Positions 22,778-30,681 of a stretch of 32,327 nt of DNA are shown here, piece after piece. Under the pieces are notes generated by a model. The model saw nothing but the letters and a program-made list of their open reading frames with translations. It ran no database searches and had not been told where the DNA came from. A program made the translations under genes and the position numbers. How positions within the stretch are numbered: position 1 is the stretch's first letter; each line of letters starts with the position of its first letter. Source of the stretch: Pseudomonadota bacterium (GTDB lineage Bacteria > Pseudomonadota > Alphaproteobacteria > RF32 > CAG-239); contig JAHALQ010000015.1 of assembly GCA_018362935.1 (NCBI GenBank), forward strand, positions 1 through 32,327, read 5' to 3'.

Positions 22778-24613
22778 ATGTCCGACAAAATGTCATTTCA
22801 GGCCGATGTCAGCAAAATGCTCGACATTGTAGTTAATTCTTTGTATTCGGAAAAGCAGATTTTTTTGCGCGAGCTTATTTCCAACGCGTCCGACGCTTGC
22901 GACAAGCTGAAATATCTGGCGCTGACGAATCCCGGCATTGCCAAAGACTCCGGACAGTTGAAAATTAAAATTACGCCGGATGCCAAGGCCAACACGCTGA
23001 CGGTTTCGGATAACGGTATCGGCATGAACAAAGAAGACTTGATTAAGCATTTGGGAACAATTGCCAAATCGGGCACGGCCGAATTTGTCAGAAATGCCGC
23101 TGACAACGGCAGCATCTGCGATTTAATCGGGCAGTTCGGCGTCGGTTTCTATTCGGCGTTTATGGTTGCCGACAAAGTGGAAATCATAACACGGCGCGCC
23201 GGGGAAGACCAAGCCTGGAAGTGGGTTTCCAACGGATGCGACGGTTTTGAAATCAGCGAGGCCGAGCGCTCCGGCAACGGTACGGATATCAAACTGTTTC
23301 TGAAAAAAGACGACAGCAATTATACGGATACGATTTATCTGCGCCACATTATCCGTACTTATTCCGACCATGTCGAATATCCGATTGTTCTGGAACTGGG
23401 CGAAGCCGGGGAAGAAACCGTTAACAGCGCTTCGGCTTTGTGGACGCGCCATAAATCCGAGATTACCGAAGACCAGTATAAGGAATTTTATCATCATGTT
23501 TCCAAAAACTTTGACGATCCGTGGCTGACGCTGCACTTCAAGGCGGAAGGCAATATCGAATATACCGGGCTGTTGTATATACCGTCATCAGCGCCGTATG
23601 ATTTGTTTCAGCCGGACAAGAAAAACGGCCTGAAGCTCTATGTCAACAAGGTGTTTATCAGCGATAAGATTGAGGAGCTGATGCCGAATTATCTGCGCTT
23701 TGTCCGCGGCGTGATTGATTCGGCTGATTTGCAGCTGAATATTTCGCGCGAGATGCTGCAACACAGCGCGTTAATTGAAAAAATTAAACACGGCACGGTT
23801 TCGCGTCTGCTTAAAGAGCTTAAAAAACGCGCCAAAAATTATGATGATTATATGACGTTTTGGAAAAATTTCGGAATTGTTCTCAAAGAAGGCATTTACG
23901 AAGATTTTTCCAATCGCGAGGAAATTGCCGGGTTAAGTTATTTTTATTCGACGCATGACAAAGAAAAGCTGGTCAGCCTGGACGAATATATTGCACGCGC
24001 GCCGGAAGGGCAGAAGACCATTTATTATATCACCGGGGATAATATCGACGTTTTGCGCAATAATCCGCAGCTTGAAGCCTTTGCCGAGAAAGGCATTGAA
24101 GTTCTGCTGATGAATGAGCCGATTGACGAGTTTTGGCCGCAGGTTTTGCCGAATTATAAAGGTTTTGCCGTCAAACATATTGCCCAGGCTGAGGACATGA
24201 GTTTTGAACGCAGCGGAAACAAGGCTGACGAGGGCAGCCTGGCTAAACTGACGGAACTGATGAGCGGCTGGTTTAAGGATGAAGTCGGCAAAGTTGTGAC
24301 TACGGAAAAACTGACAAAATCGCCGGTCAGCCTTAAGGTTGAGGACGGGCAGATGAGTTTGCATCTGGAACGCCTGATGCGCAGCCACCAGCAGCAGACG
24401 GCCTTTGCCAGCACGCGGATTTTGGAAATCAATCCTTATCACCCGCTGATTATCAAGCTGGCGGATATGACGGCGGACGATGCCAAGAAAGCGGAAGTTG
24501 AGGATATTTCATGGCTGCTGCTGGACGAGGCGAAGATTGCCGAAGGCGAGGCGGTATCCAATCCTTCGCGCTTTAATGAGAAGCTTAGCGAATATATATT
24601 GCGTGCATTATAA
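22778..24613 (+). CDS. htpG: Molecular chaperone HtpG (bacterial Hsp90)
   Basis: HtpG is an ATP-driven dimeric chaperone. At 611 residues it has the full N-M-C domain set. The GHKL ATPase motifs are ELISNASDACDKL, DNGIGM and GQFGVGFYSAFMV; the middle domain includes LYVNKVFISD and QLNISREMLQ with the catalytic-loop arginine; the C-terminal dimerisation domain ends ILRAL. The start at 22778 has GGAG 8 nt upstream; an in-frame upstream start at 22712 lies in the promoter and is rejected. A strong terminator follows. It is a single-gene unit divergent from the ferredoxin. Confidence 0.97.
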   Translation: MSDKMSFQADVSKMLDIVVNSLYSEKQIFLRELISNASDACDKLKYLALTNPGIAKDSGQLKIKITPDAKANTLTVSDNGIGMNKEDLIKHLGTIAKSGTAEFVRNAADNGSICDLIGQFGVGFYSAFMVADKVEIITRRAGEDQAWKWVSNGCDGFEISEAERSGNGTDIKLFLKKDDSNYTDTIYLRHIIRTYSDHVEYPIVLELGEAGEETVNSASALWTRHKSEITEDQYKEFYHHVSKNFDDPWLTLHFKAEGNIEYTGLLYIPSSAPYDLFQPDKKNGLKLYVNKVFISDKIEELMPNYLRFVRGVIDSADLQLNISREMLQHSALIEKIKHGTVSRLLKELKKRAKNYDDYMTFWKNFGIVLKEGIYEDFSNREEIAGLSYFYSTHDKEKLVSLDEYIARAPEGQKTIYYITGDNIDVLRNNPQLEAFAEKGIEVLLMNEPIDEFWPQVLPNYKGFAVKHIAQAEDMSFERSGNKADEGSLAKLTELMSGWFKDEVGKVVTTEKLTKSPVSLKVEDGQMSLHLERLMRSHQQQTAFASTRILEINPYHPLIIKLADMTADDAKKAEVEDISWLLLDEAKIAEGEAVSNPSRFNEKLSEYILRAL

Positions 24614-24616
24614 CTT

Positions 24617-24643
24617 AAAACCCGGCTTTCAGCCGGGTTTTTG
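24617..24643. terminator. Bidirectional terminator after htpG
   Basis: AAAACCCGGCT/AGCCGGGTTTTT hairpin serving htpG and the converging ASCH gene. Confidence 0.9.
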
Positions 24644-24647
24644 TTGA

Positions 24648-25025
24648 TTATTCGCGTTCGATTTCTGTACGTTGTTTGATATTCATACGCTCGTGAAGCG
24701 GTTTGATGAAAAACGCTACGGCATTCAGCGCAGCCTGTGCTTCCTGCGGGAATATGCGGGCGAGGCGAATCATGACTTCCTCCTTATTGTCATATCCCAA
24801 AGACTGATGACCCAAAGCATCTACCAGGTCATTAAAATTGTCAAAAACAGCAATTCCCGTCACTTCGCAATTTAGTTTTTCGGATGTGGATGAGTTGCAC
24901 ATTTCAAGGACATCGTGCAATTTGATTTGTTGGGCTTTCTTGTCCAGTAAATGAACGCCGATTTTGCGGGTTCCGTTTTTAATTTTGTTGAAAGAGAATT
25001 CGTGAACAGGAATAGAGTATTTCAT
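24648..25025 (-). CDS. ASCH-domain (PUA-like) protein
   Basis: A 125-residue soluble protein. Its N-terminal two-thirds follow the ASCH pattern: a basic KIKNGTRKIGVHLLDKKAQQIKLHD segment (binding-cleft residues and the turn before the conserved Asp), then LEMCNSSTSEKLNCEVTGIAVFDNFNDLVDAL, close to YqfB/ASCH-type proteins. ASCH domains bind RNA or modified nucleosides; the ligand here is unknown. The start is placed at ATG 25025, with GAGG 5 nt upstream; a GTG two codons earlier overlaps that site. The C-terminal helix is charged. It is a lone gene between terminators. Confidence 0.65.
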   Translation of the reverse strand: MKYSIPVHEFSFNKIKNGTRKIGVHLLDKKAQQIKLHDVLEMCNSSTSEKLNCEVTGIAVFDNFNDLVDALGHQSLGYDNKEEVMIRLARIFPQEAQAALNAVAFFIKPLHERMNIKQRTEIERE

Positions 25026-25116
25026 GGGCACCTCATTTTTTATATCGGTATTATAGCAAATGGTTGATGAATGTCCATGGAATAAAATAGAAATTTGCGC
25101 ACGGTTCTAATTTAAT

Positions 25117-25145
25117 AAAAAAGCCACCGTGAAGGTGGCTTTTTT
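25117..25145. terminator. Hairpin terminator, copy 1 of a repeated sequence
   Basis: AAAAAAGCCACC..GGTGGCTTTTTT. The same 20-odd bases recur at 26012-26036. Between 25146 and 25231 I see no gene. Confidence 0.75.
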
Positions 25146-25231
25146 ATATTAATAGTTTAACTGGGTTTGTGTGTAGGGCGTTTATCAGAGCCAACTCCTG
25201 CGGGTTACACTGAATGGTCGCTTCAGGATAC

Positions 25232-25271
25232 AAAAAAACATCTGAGATTTTAATGTCTCAGATGTTTTTTT
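25232..25271. terminator. Terminator after the two-helix membrane protein gene
   Basis: AAACATCTGAGA/TCTCAGATGTTT stem with T-runs on both strands, 20 nt after the minus-strand stop at 25291. Confidence 0.88.
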
Positions 25272-25290
25272 ATTTAGTTTGTAGATACGG

Positions 25291-25770
25291 TCACCTGATG
25301 TGCGTGTCTTTATAAAACGCAACCACACCGGCAAGCAGTGCGCAGATGAGAGTAAATATACCACTGGCAATCCTCCAGTTATCGCCAAATCCCGACCACC
25401 AACTGACTATGCCTTTTCCGCGAAGCGAGTTTTTCCCGTAACAATCGTACTCCTTACCCACTTCCGAAAGGCCTTGAGCAAAATCCAAATTGGCTCTTTT
25501 GCCGTCCTTGGATATTCGCTGTGCCGTTTCCCGAAAAGCTGCATCATCAGTAATACTGACAATCTTGACATTGGCGAAAAAGTCTCCTGCAAAGTAGCCG
25601 CCCCAATGAGATTCTCCGCCTTCTTTCTGGCATATTTTCAGAATCTTCACTTTAGCTACCGGCTCCTCAATCACATAGCGAAATAATGTAATACAGAAAC
25701 CGCCAGCTGCAAAGAATACCAAGACAACACTTACCAGAGCAACACTCGCAATTAATTTTTTTATTTTCAT
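25291..25770 (-). CDS. Two-helix membrane protein, unknown function
   Basis: A 159-residue product, not recognised. There is a hydrophobic helix at about 6-30 (LIASVALVSVVLVFFAAGGF) and another near 130-150 (WRIASGIFTLICALLAGVVAF). The ~100 residues between them contain three cysteines and aromatic residues and would be periplasmic if both helices span. The ribosome binding site is poor (AGGTGG about 13 nt upstream). Upstream lies a long AT-rich stretch (25771-26011) without a gene. The gene is bracketed by two copies of the same terminator hairpin, which could mark an insertion. Confidence 0.55.
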   Translation of the reverse strand: MKIKKLIASVALVSVVLVFFAAGGFCITLFRYVIEEPVAKVKILKICQKEGGESHWGGYFAGDFFANVKIVSITDDAAFRETAQRISKDGKRANLDFAQGLSEVGKEYDCYGKNSLRGKGIVSWWSGFGDNWRIASGIFTLICALLAGVVAFYKDTHIR

Positions 25771-26011
25771 AGTTCTAATGCCACCTACTTTACTCAGCGG
25801 ACTTTATTAAATTTGTATTTTCTTTAAAACTTATCACATATTATCTTTGACAAATCGGTAAATAATAGCAATACGTTTAAGAAAGAAAAGTTCTAACTAA
25901 ACAAACTATGATTTACATAAAGGCCTAAAATAATACGGAATACAATTGAAGTATACCATAATTTGTCTATCTAAACAATAGAAAAGTGTCTAATTGGTTG
26001 ATTTAGGCGGT

Positions 26012-26036
26012 AAAAAAGCCACCGTGAAGGTGGCTT
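26012..26036 (-). terminator. Hairpin terminator, copy 2 of a repeated sequence
   Basis: Minus strand GCCACC/GGTGGC stem with TTTTTTA tail. Identical in its core to 25117-25145. It closes the GC-rich segment to its right. Confidence 0.7.
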
Positions 26037-26040
26037 TATA

Positions 26041-26193
26041 GAGAAAGATTTATCATTGCAAAGCAATGATGAAGGGATTACTCCGCTTGCGCTTCGTTCA
26101 CTGCGGCAATCGGCTAAGCCGACCGGCATACTTCGTCTGCCTTTGCCTTGTAGTCGGACCCTCTTTCCGGGGCCGAACCCTTCAGACCGCTTT
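26041..26193 (-). other. GC-rich structured intergenic segment, possible ncRNA or repeat remnant
   Basis: A 150-bp GC-rich block in very AT-rich surroundings. It has several local hairpins: ATCATTGC/GCAATGAT, CGGCTAAGCCG and CCGC/GCGG. On the minus strand it lies between the tRNA-Gly terminator and the repeated GCCACC terminator. Open frames crossing it have tRNA-antisense-like composition and are not genes. Confidence 0.35.
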
Positions 26194-26232
26194 AAAACAC
26201 AAAAACGACCGTTAAGGTCGTTTTTGTGTTTT
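26194..26232 (-). terminator. Terminator after tRNA-Gly
   Basis: AAAACACAAAAACGACC/GGTCGTTTTTGTGTTTT: a 17-bp perfect stem immediately 3' of the tRNA. Confidence 0.9.
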
Positions 26233-26234
26233 AA

Positions 26235-26309
26235 TGGAGCGGGCGAAGGGATTCGAACCCTCGACATCAACCTTGGCAAGGTTGCGCTCTACCCCTGAGC
26301 TACGCCCGC
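26235..26309 (-). tRNA. tRNA-Gly (anticodon GCC)
   Basis: Minus strand, 75 nt including encoded CCA. The acceptor stem is GCGGGCG/CGCCCGC, the D arm is GCTC..GAGC, the anticodon stem CAACC/GGTTG holds loop TTGCCAA (anticodon GCC), and the T arm GAGGG/CCCTT-type closes on GTTCGAAT. It reads GGC and GGU glycine codons. Confidence 0.97.
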
Positions 26310-26327
26310 ATCGGTAGAACGAGATAC

Positions 26328-26355
26328 TTAATAGCATAGTCCAAAAAAAATGCAA
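26328..26355 (-). promoter_or_regulatory. Promoter of tRNA-Gly
   Basis: Minus strand: -35 TTGCAT (26350-26355), 16-nt spacer, -10 TATTAA (26328-26333), about 18 nt upstream of the mature 5' end. Confidence 0.55.
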
Positions 26356-26357
26356 GT

Positions 26358-26397
26358 ACTTTTTTTGACTTTTTTCTACTTTTTTTGACTTTTTTCT
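26358..26397. repeat. Perfect 20-bp tandem duplication
   Basis: TACTTTTTTTGACTTTTTTC occurs twice in a row (26358-26377 and 26378-26397), ending at the TM2 gene's stop codon. Probably slippage. Confidence 0.85.
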
Positions 26398-26877
26398 TTA
26401 TTTTGTGACGGTTTCCGTTACGGAAAGTATTTCTTCGGGAATGAGGTTATTATTGCCGGTTAGCCGGATATTGTATGCCAAGACCGCGATAAAGACGACA
26501 ACGGCGGTTATTCGCAGCAGCATGATTATTTTGCGGTTGCCTTTAAAGGGGATATGGTGCGGTCCGTTATTAACAAAAAGCAGTTCGCCAAAGACCCAGA
26601 CTGCCACAATAAGCAGCGGAATATACAAAAACCACGGCGATACCAGCGTCAGCGACAGCTGAACCAACGCGCGCCCCCAATATCCAGCGTAAAAATTATG
26701 CAAACCCAATGTTCCCAAAAACCAAGCCAGCACAATGTAGATTATACCGTTTTTGGCATGGGCGGGGTCATCGCGTTTTAATATCAGGGCGGCAAGCCGC
26801 TTTTTTTCGTCAACGTATTCTTCTTCGGTAATATGCCCGTCATCTTTGAGCTGTTTGAGTTTTTCGGCATCCAACAT
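26398..26877 (-). CDS. SHOCT and TM2-domain membrane protein
   Basis: A 159-residue protein. Residues 1-30 (LDAEKLKQLKDDGHITEEEYVDEKKRLA) form a SHOCT-like short helical oligomerisation domain. Residues ~45-95 match a TM2 domain: AWFLGTLGLHNFYAGYWGRALVQL with the conserved G-x-H-x-FY-G pattern. One or two further hydrophobic segments follow near 80-100 and 120-140. Such proteins are of unknown function, often located beside secretion or stress genes. The start is the ATG at 26877 because AGGAG is 6 nt upstream; a longer frame to 26955 runs through the terminator of groEL. Confidence 0.82.
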   Translation of the reverse strand: MLDAEKLKQLKDDGHITEEEYVDEKKRLAALILKRDDPAHAKNGIIYIVLAWFLGTLGLHNFYAGYWGRALVQLSLTLVSPWFLYIPLLIVAVWVFGELLFVNNGPHHIPFKGNRKIIMLLRITAVVVFIAVLAYNIRLTGNNNLIPEEILSVTETVTK

Positions 26878-26937
26878 TCTGCTCTCCTTTTGTCTTAGCT
26901 TTTCTAATATAAACGTTATTTGACTTTTTCCAAGCAT

Positions 26938-26970
26938 AAAAAATCCCTGCCGCAAGACAGGGATTTTTTT
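26938..26970 (-). terminator. Terminator of groES-groEL
   Basis: Minus strand AAATCCCTG/CAGGGATTT stem with T-run, about 20 nt after the groEL stop. Confidence 0.88.
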
Positions 26971-26988
26971 ATGGAGAACATTATCAGG

Positions 26989-28632
26989 TTAGAAGCCCAT
27001 TCCGCCAGGCATTCCGGCCGGAGCAGCAGCTCCGCCGCAATGGCAGTCTTTCTGAGGCGCTTCGGTAACCATGGCTTCGGTGGTTATCAGCAGGCTGCCG
27101 ACAGAGGCCGCGTCCTGCAAAGCGGTGCGGACGACTTTGGTCGGGTCGATAATGCCGGCTTTGACCATGTCGGTATATTCGCCGCTCTGGGCATTGTAGC
27201 CGTAATTAACATCCGAACTTTCGAGAAGTTTGCCGGCAACAACAGCACCGTCAACACCCGCATTTTCGGCAATCTGGCGAATCGGTGCCTGAGTGGCCTT
27301 ACGGATAATTTCAATACCGACTTTCTGGTCCTGATTCTCAGGCTTGAGGGAATCCAGGGCTTTTCCGGCATAGAGCAGCGCGCAGCCGCCGCCGGCGACA
27401 ACGCCTTCCTTAACCGCTGCGCGGGTGGCGTTCAGCGCGTCATCGATGCGGTCTTTCTTTTCTTTAACTTCGACTTCGGATGCGCCGCCGACTTTGATGA
27501 CGGCAACGCCGCCGGACAATTTGGCCAGACGTTCCTGCAATTTTTCGCGGTCGTAGTCCGATGAAGTATCTTCAATCTGTTTGCGAATCTGGTTGGCACG
27601 CGCTTCAATCAAATCCTTTTCGCCGGCGCCGTCAATAATAGTGGTGTCGTCTTTGGAAATTTCAACGCGTTTGGCCGAACCCAGCATATCGAGGCTGACG
27701 TTTTCCAGCTTCATGCCCAGTTCTTCGGAAATAACCTGTCCGCCGGTCAGAACGGCGATGTCTTCCAGCATGGCTTTGCGGCGGTCGCCGAAGCCCGGAG
27801 CCTTGACGGCGCATACTTTAAGGCCGCCGCGGATGCGGTTGACAACCAGAGTAGCCAAAGCCTCGCCTTCAATATCTTCGGCAACGATAACCAGAGCGCG
27901 GCCGGACTGGACAATTGTTTCAAGAACCGGAATCAGCGGCTGGAGTGTGGAAATTTTCTGGTCATAAAGCAAAATGTAAGGCGCTTCATATTCGCAGGTC
28001 ATTTTGTCGGCGTTGGTGATGAAGTAGGGCGACAAATAACCGCGGTCAAACTGCATGCCTTCGACAACGTCCAATTCAGTTTCGAGGCCTTTGGCATCTT
28101 CAACGGTGATAACGCCTTCATTGCCGACTTTTTCCATAGCGCGGGCAAGATATTCGCCGATGGTGCGATCGCCGTTGGCCGAAATGGTGCCGACCTGAGC
28201 GATTTCTTCAGAAGTCTTAATGGCAACCGAGCGGGATTTGACATCGGCAACAACGGCTTCGACAGCCATGTCAATGCCGCGTTTCAGATCCATCGGGTTC
28301 ATGCCGGCGGCAACGGCTTTGCAGCCTTCTTTGATAATGGCTTCGGCCAAAACAGTTGCGGTAGTGGTGCCGTCACCGGCTTTGTCGGCGGTTTTCTGGG
28401 CGACTTCCTTGACCAGCTGGGCGCCCATGTTTTCAAATTTGTCTTCCAGTTCGACTTCTTTGGCTACCGAAACGCCGTCTTTGGTGATTTTCGGCGCGCC
28501 GTAGGATTTGTCGAGAATGACGTTGCGGCCTTTGGGACCTAAGGTGACTTTGACGGTTTTGGCCAGTGTTTCAACGCCTTTGAGCATTTTTGCGCGAGCG
28601 TCGGTACCGAATTTAATGTCTTTTGCAGCCAT
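26989..28632 (-). CDS. groEL: Chaperonin GroEL (60 kDa)
   Basis: GroEL forms the 14-mer folding chamber. The 547-residue product is full length, beginning AAKDIKFGTDARAKMLKGV, with the ATP site KVTLGPKGRNVILDK and GDGTTTATVLA, the signature AAVKEGVVAGGGCALL, and the GGM-rich C-terminal tail GGMPGGMGF-type (ending AGMPGGMGF). AAGGA is 8 nt before the ATG. It follows groES by 19 nt in the same operon. An unusual CHCGG motif precedes the tail; it is not part of the standard E. coli ending. Confidence 0.98.
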   Translation of the reverse strand: MAAKDIKFGTDARAKMLKGVETLAKTVKVTLGPKGRNVILDKSYGAPKITKDGVSVAKEVELEDKFENMGAQLVKEVAQKTADKAGDGTTTATVLAEAIIKEGCKAVAAGMNPMDLKRGIDMAVEAVVADVKSRSVAIKTSEEIAQVGTISANGDRTIGEYLARAMEKVGNEGVITVEDAKGLETELDVVEGMQFDRGYLSPYFITNADKMTCEYEAPYILLYDQKISTLQPLIPVLETIVQSGRALVIVAEDIEGEALATLVVNRIRGGLKVCAVKAPGFGDRRKAMLEDIAVLTGGQVISEELGMKLENVSLDMLGSAKRVEISKDDTTIIDGAGEKDLIEARANQIRKQIEDTSSDYDREKLQERLAKLSGGVAVIKVGGASEVEVKEKKDRIDDALNATRAAVKEGVVAGGGCALLYAGKALDSLKPENQDQKVGIEIIRKATQAPIRQIAENAGVDGAVVAGKLLESSDVNYGYNAQSGEYTDMVKAGIIDPTKVVRTALQDAASVGSLLITTEAMVTEAPQKDCHCGGAAAPAGMPGGMGF

Positions 28633-28651
28633 AACTTTATTCCTTTCTATC

Positions 28652-28942
28652 TTATTCTTCTACAATTGCTAAAATGTCGGCTTCTTTGACAATCAGGCGC
28701 TCTTCGCCGTTGAGCTTGATTTCGGTGCCTGACCATTTGCCGAACAGAACCTTGTCGCCGACTTTGACGCTCATCGGGACAATCTTGCCGTCTTCGGCGC
28801 GAAAGCCGTTGCCAATGGCTTCAACAATACCTTCGCTGGGTTTTTCCTTGGCCGTATCGGGAATGATAATTCCGCCGGCAGTCTTTGTGGTTTCTTCCAA
28901 TCTTTTTACCAAAACGCGGTCATGTAATGGTGTGACTTTCAT
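28652..28942 (-). CDS. groES: Co-chaperonin GroES (10 kDa)
   Basis: GroES caps the GroEL cavity. The 96-residue chain starts MKVTPLHDRVLVKRLEE and has the mobile loop ETTKTAGGIIIPDTAKEKP and the core DKVLFGKWSGTEIKLNGEE. The start is ATG 28942, with GGAG 9 nt upstream; an ATG five codons earlier adds MELIN and lacks a proper site. The promoter is at 28986-29014. I find no CIRCE inverted repeat upstream, so HrcA control is not indicated. Confidence 0.97.
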   Translation of the reverse strand: MKVTPLHDRVLVKRLEETTKTAGGIIIPDTAKEKPSEGIVEAIGNGFRAEDGKIVPMSVKVGDKVLFGKWSGTEIKLNGEERLIVKEADILAIVEE

Positions 28943-28985
28943 GTTTATTAACTCCATTTGGTTATAGTATTTTTATCTATTTGCT

Positions 28986-29014
28986 TAGTTAGTTATTCAA
29001 ATCGGCGATGTCAA
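28986..29014 (-). promoter_or_regulatory. groESL promoter
   Basis: Minus strand: -35 TTGACA (29009-29014) preceded by C to give CTTGACA, 17-nt spacer, -10 TAACTA (28986-28991). CTTGA is also the RpoH half-site in alphaproteobacteria, so heat control by RpoH is possible. Confidence 0.55.
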
Positions 29015-29045
29015 GCCGATGTGCATAAATTTCTGAAAGAATTAC

Positions 29046-29074
29046 AAAAAAAGCTCTCCGCGGAGAGCTTTTTT
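29046..29074 (-). terminator. Terminator of the ion channel gene
   Basis: AAAAAAGCTCTCCGCGGAGAGCTTTTTT, perfect 9-bp GC stem with T-runs on both sides. Confidence 0.92.
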
Positions 29075-29083
29075 CAGGATATA

Positions 29084-29851
29084 TTATTTTCGCATGTCCA
29101 TTATTTGCAGTATGGCGCTGGTTACAAAGCTGACAACCAGCAGGAACGAGAAGATCACCACAGTGCCGAAGAACAGCCAGGCGTGCGGGAAAACCAGCAT
29201 AACCGGGCGGGCAATGCCGGAAGCCCAGCCATCCAGCGTAAAGACCTGCAGCAGAGTAAACATCGACGAACCGAGACTGGCAAAGCTGCCGAAAACATCG
29301 CCGTACAGACTCATGGCGATAATGGCAAAAACATAGAAGAAAACGGCAAAAATACCCAAAAAAGAAGCGAATGTCGGCAACAGGGCGATGAAAACTTCGA
29401 CAATGTTATGCATTTTTGAAAAACGGTGAATGTATTTCAGAAGGCGGAACAGGCGGAATGTTCTGAGCACGATAAAGGCGCTGGCTGCGGGAACGGAAGA
29501 TACGGCAACAATAATGAGGTCAAAAATGTTCCAGCCCGAAGTAAAGAAGTTTTTCTTGAGCGCATAGATTTTGAGGAACATTTCGACAATAAAAATGCCC
29601 ATGAACAAACGGTCGAGCAGAAACAGGCCGTTAGAAAAATAAAAGCCCATGTTGCCGGAAGCCAGAAAACCGATGACGACGGCATCAAGCAGAATGATGC
29701 TCATAATAAACATGTCAAAATTAAAGCCGGTAACCAATTTGGCAAGACGGCGCTGGTCATCACGATAAAACAGTCGGCCACGGATGTTTCCGGCCAGTTT
29801 GTTGATTTTGGAAGTTTGGGGCTGTGATTTTGACTTGGATTTGGCAACCAT
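29084..29851 (-). CDS. NaChBac-type voltage-gated cation channel with TLDGWAS filter
   Basis: A 255-residue, six-helix subunit that would form a tetrameric channel. S1-S3 lie at about 45-118. S4 is VLRTFRLFRLLKYIHR, with R130, R133, R136, K139 and R143 spaced every three or four residues as voltage-sensing charges. The S4-S5 linker, S5 (about 165-182) and S6 (about 222-250) follow. The pore loop is LLQVFTLDGWASG; residues 205-211 replace the NaChBac-class TLESWxx filter, with Asp instead of Glu and Gly at position 4. The start is ATG 29851 (AAGGA 7 nt upstream); a TTG five codons earlier is rejected. Sodium versus calcium selectivity cannot be read with certainty. Confidence 0.88.
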   Translation of the reverse strand: MVAKSKSKSQPQTSKINKLAGNIRGRLFYRDDQRRLAKLVTGFNFDMFIMSIILLDAVVIGFLASGNMGFYFSNGLFLLDRLFMGIFIVEMFLKIYALKKNFFTSGWNIFDLIIVAVSSVPAASAFIVLRTFRLFRLLKYIHRFSKMHNIVEVFIALLPTFASFLGIFAVFFYVFAIIAMSLYGDVFGSFASLGSSMFTLLQVFTLDGWASGIARPVMLVFPHAWLFFGTVVIFSFLLVVSFVTSAILQIMDMRK

Positions 29852-29891
29852 GTTTTTATCCTTCAAAATTAAAAGTTTAGCCTATTGTAAC

Positions 29892-30554
29892 TTAAAAAAA
29901 GCAGATTGCAATAATTATTGCGGCAAATGCAAGCGCCGGCCCAAAAGCAATGGCCTTTTGTCGGCGGAGCAGCGCAATGACTAATTGTCCGGCCGAAGCG
30001 AGTGCTATTGTGTAAAGCAAGCCTTCCAGCCCCAGCCAGGCGCCTATTGCGGCCAGCAGTTTAATATCGCCGCCGCCAAAAGCGTCGCGGTTTTTCCAGA
30101 CCAAGGCAAGAGCCGCCAATGAGGGCAGAAAATAACCCGCAGCGGCGCCGAGAGCACTGTCCGGGGCAATCGTAAAGCCGATATTCCATGCTGCCGCAAA
30201 GAATCCGAGGATGAGCAGCGGTATAGTCAGAAGATCAGGCAACAGGAATATCCGCCAGTCAATTTCGGCCAGCAGCAGAAGAATCCATAAAAAAGCAAGC
30301 TTTACGCAAATATTTTCGACGCCGAAGCGGTCGTAAAACAAGTAACTTAAGGCGGCTGTGAGCAGGCCGCTCAGTAGCGCGCGCCACAGGTACGTTTTAT
30401 AAACAGGCGATTTCAATATGCGGCGGGCGTTTTTTGAAGGCTTGACAATCTGCCACAGCGCAAAGGCAAAAGATGCCGGCATAAATTTGGCAAAGCGGCG
30501 CGCCGTATAAGGGATAAACAGTCCGAATACAAAGCCGGATAAAGCGTATAGCAT
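29892..30554 (-). CDS. Prepilin peptidase (A24 aspartic protease), short form
   Basis: It cleaves the leader of type IV pilin-like proteins at the inner membrane. At 220 residues there are about seven hydrophobic helices. Catalytic aspartates are D99 in EIDWRIFLLPD and D163 in GGGDIKLLAAIGAWLG, both at the expected motifs. The N-terminal methylase part of classical PilD, with two CxxC zinc pairs, is missing: the cytoplasmic loop (about 20-55) has no cysteine. So it may cleave without N-methylation, like TadV/FlaK-type enzymes. The start is ATG 30554 with GGAG 6 nt upstream; an ATG four codons earlier lacks a site. No pilin gene is nearby. Confidence 0.8.
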   Translation of the reverse strand: MLYALSGFVFGLFIPYTARRFAKFMPASFAFALWQIVKPSKNARRILKSPVYKTYLWRALLSGLLTAALSYLFYDRFGVENICVKLAFLWILLLLAEIDWRIFLLPDLLTIPLLILGFFAAAWNIGFTIAPDSALGAAAGYFLPSLAALALVWKNRDAFGGGDIKLLAAIGAWLGLEGLLYTIALASAGQLVIALLRRQKAIAFGPALAFAAIIIAICFF

Positions 30555-30681
30555 AATATTCTCCATGATAAATTTGTTACAGATTAGCAGATTTTGATTA
30601 ATAAATTCATAATCCTAACCTTTTTTAAGTAATTCGCGGGCATAATCTGGTTATAAGCTTCAAGTCAGGGAGAATCGACAG

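Noticed and set aside
25148..25230. Small gene or RNA between the two terminators
   Set aside because: No promoter, ribosome binding site or convincing fold; short frames cross the terminator hairpin.
25971..26279. 102-residue minus-strand frame across tRNA-Gly
   Set aside because: It runs through the tRNA and terminator; the peptide is of the type produced by reading tRNA and repeat DNA.
28943..29045. CIRCE element upstream of groES
   Set aside because: No TTAGCACTC/GAGTGCTAA inverted repeat is present.
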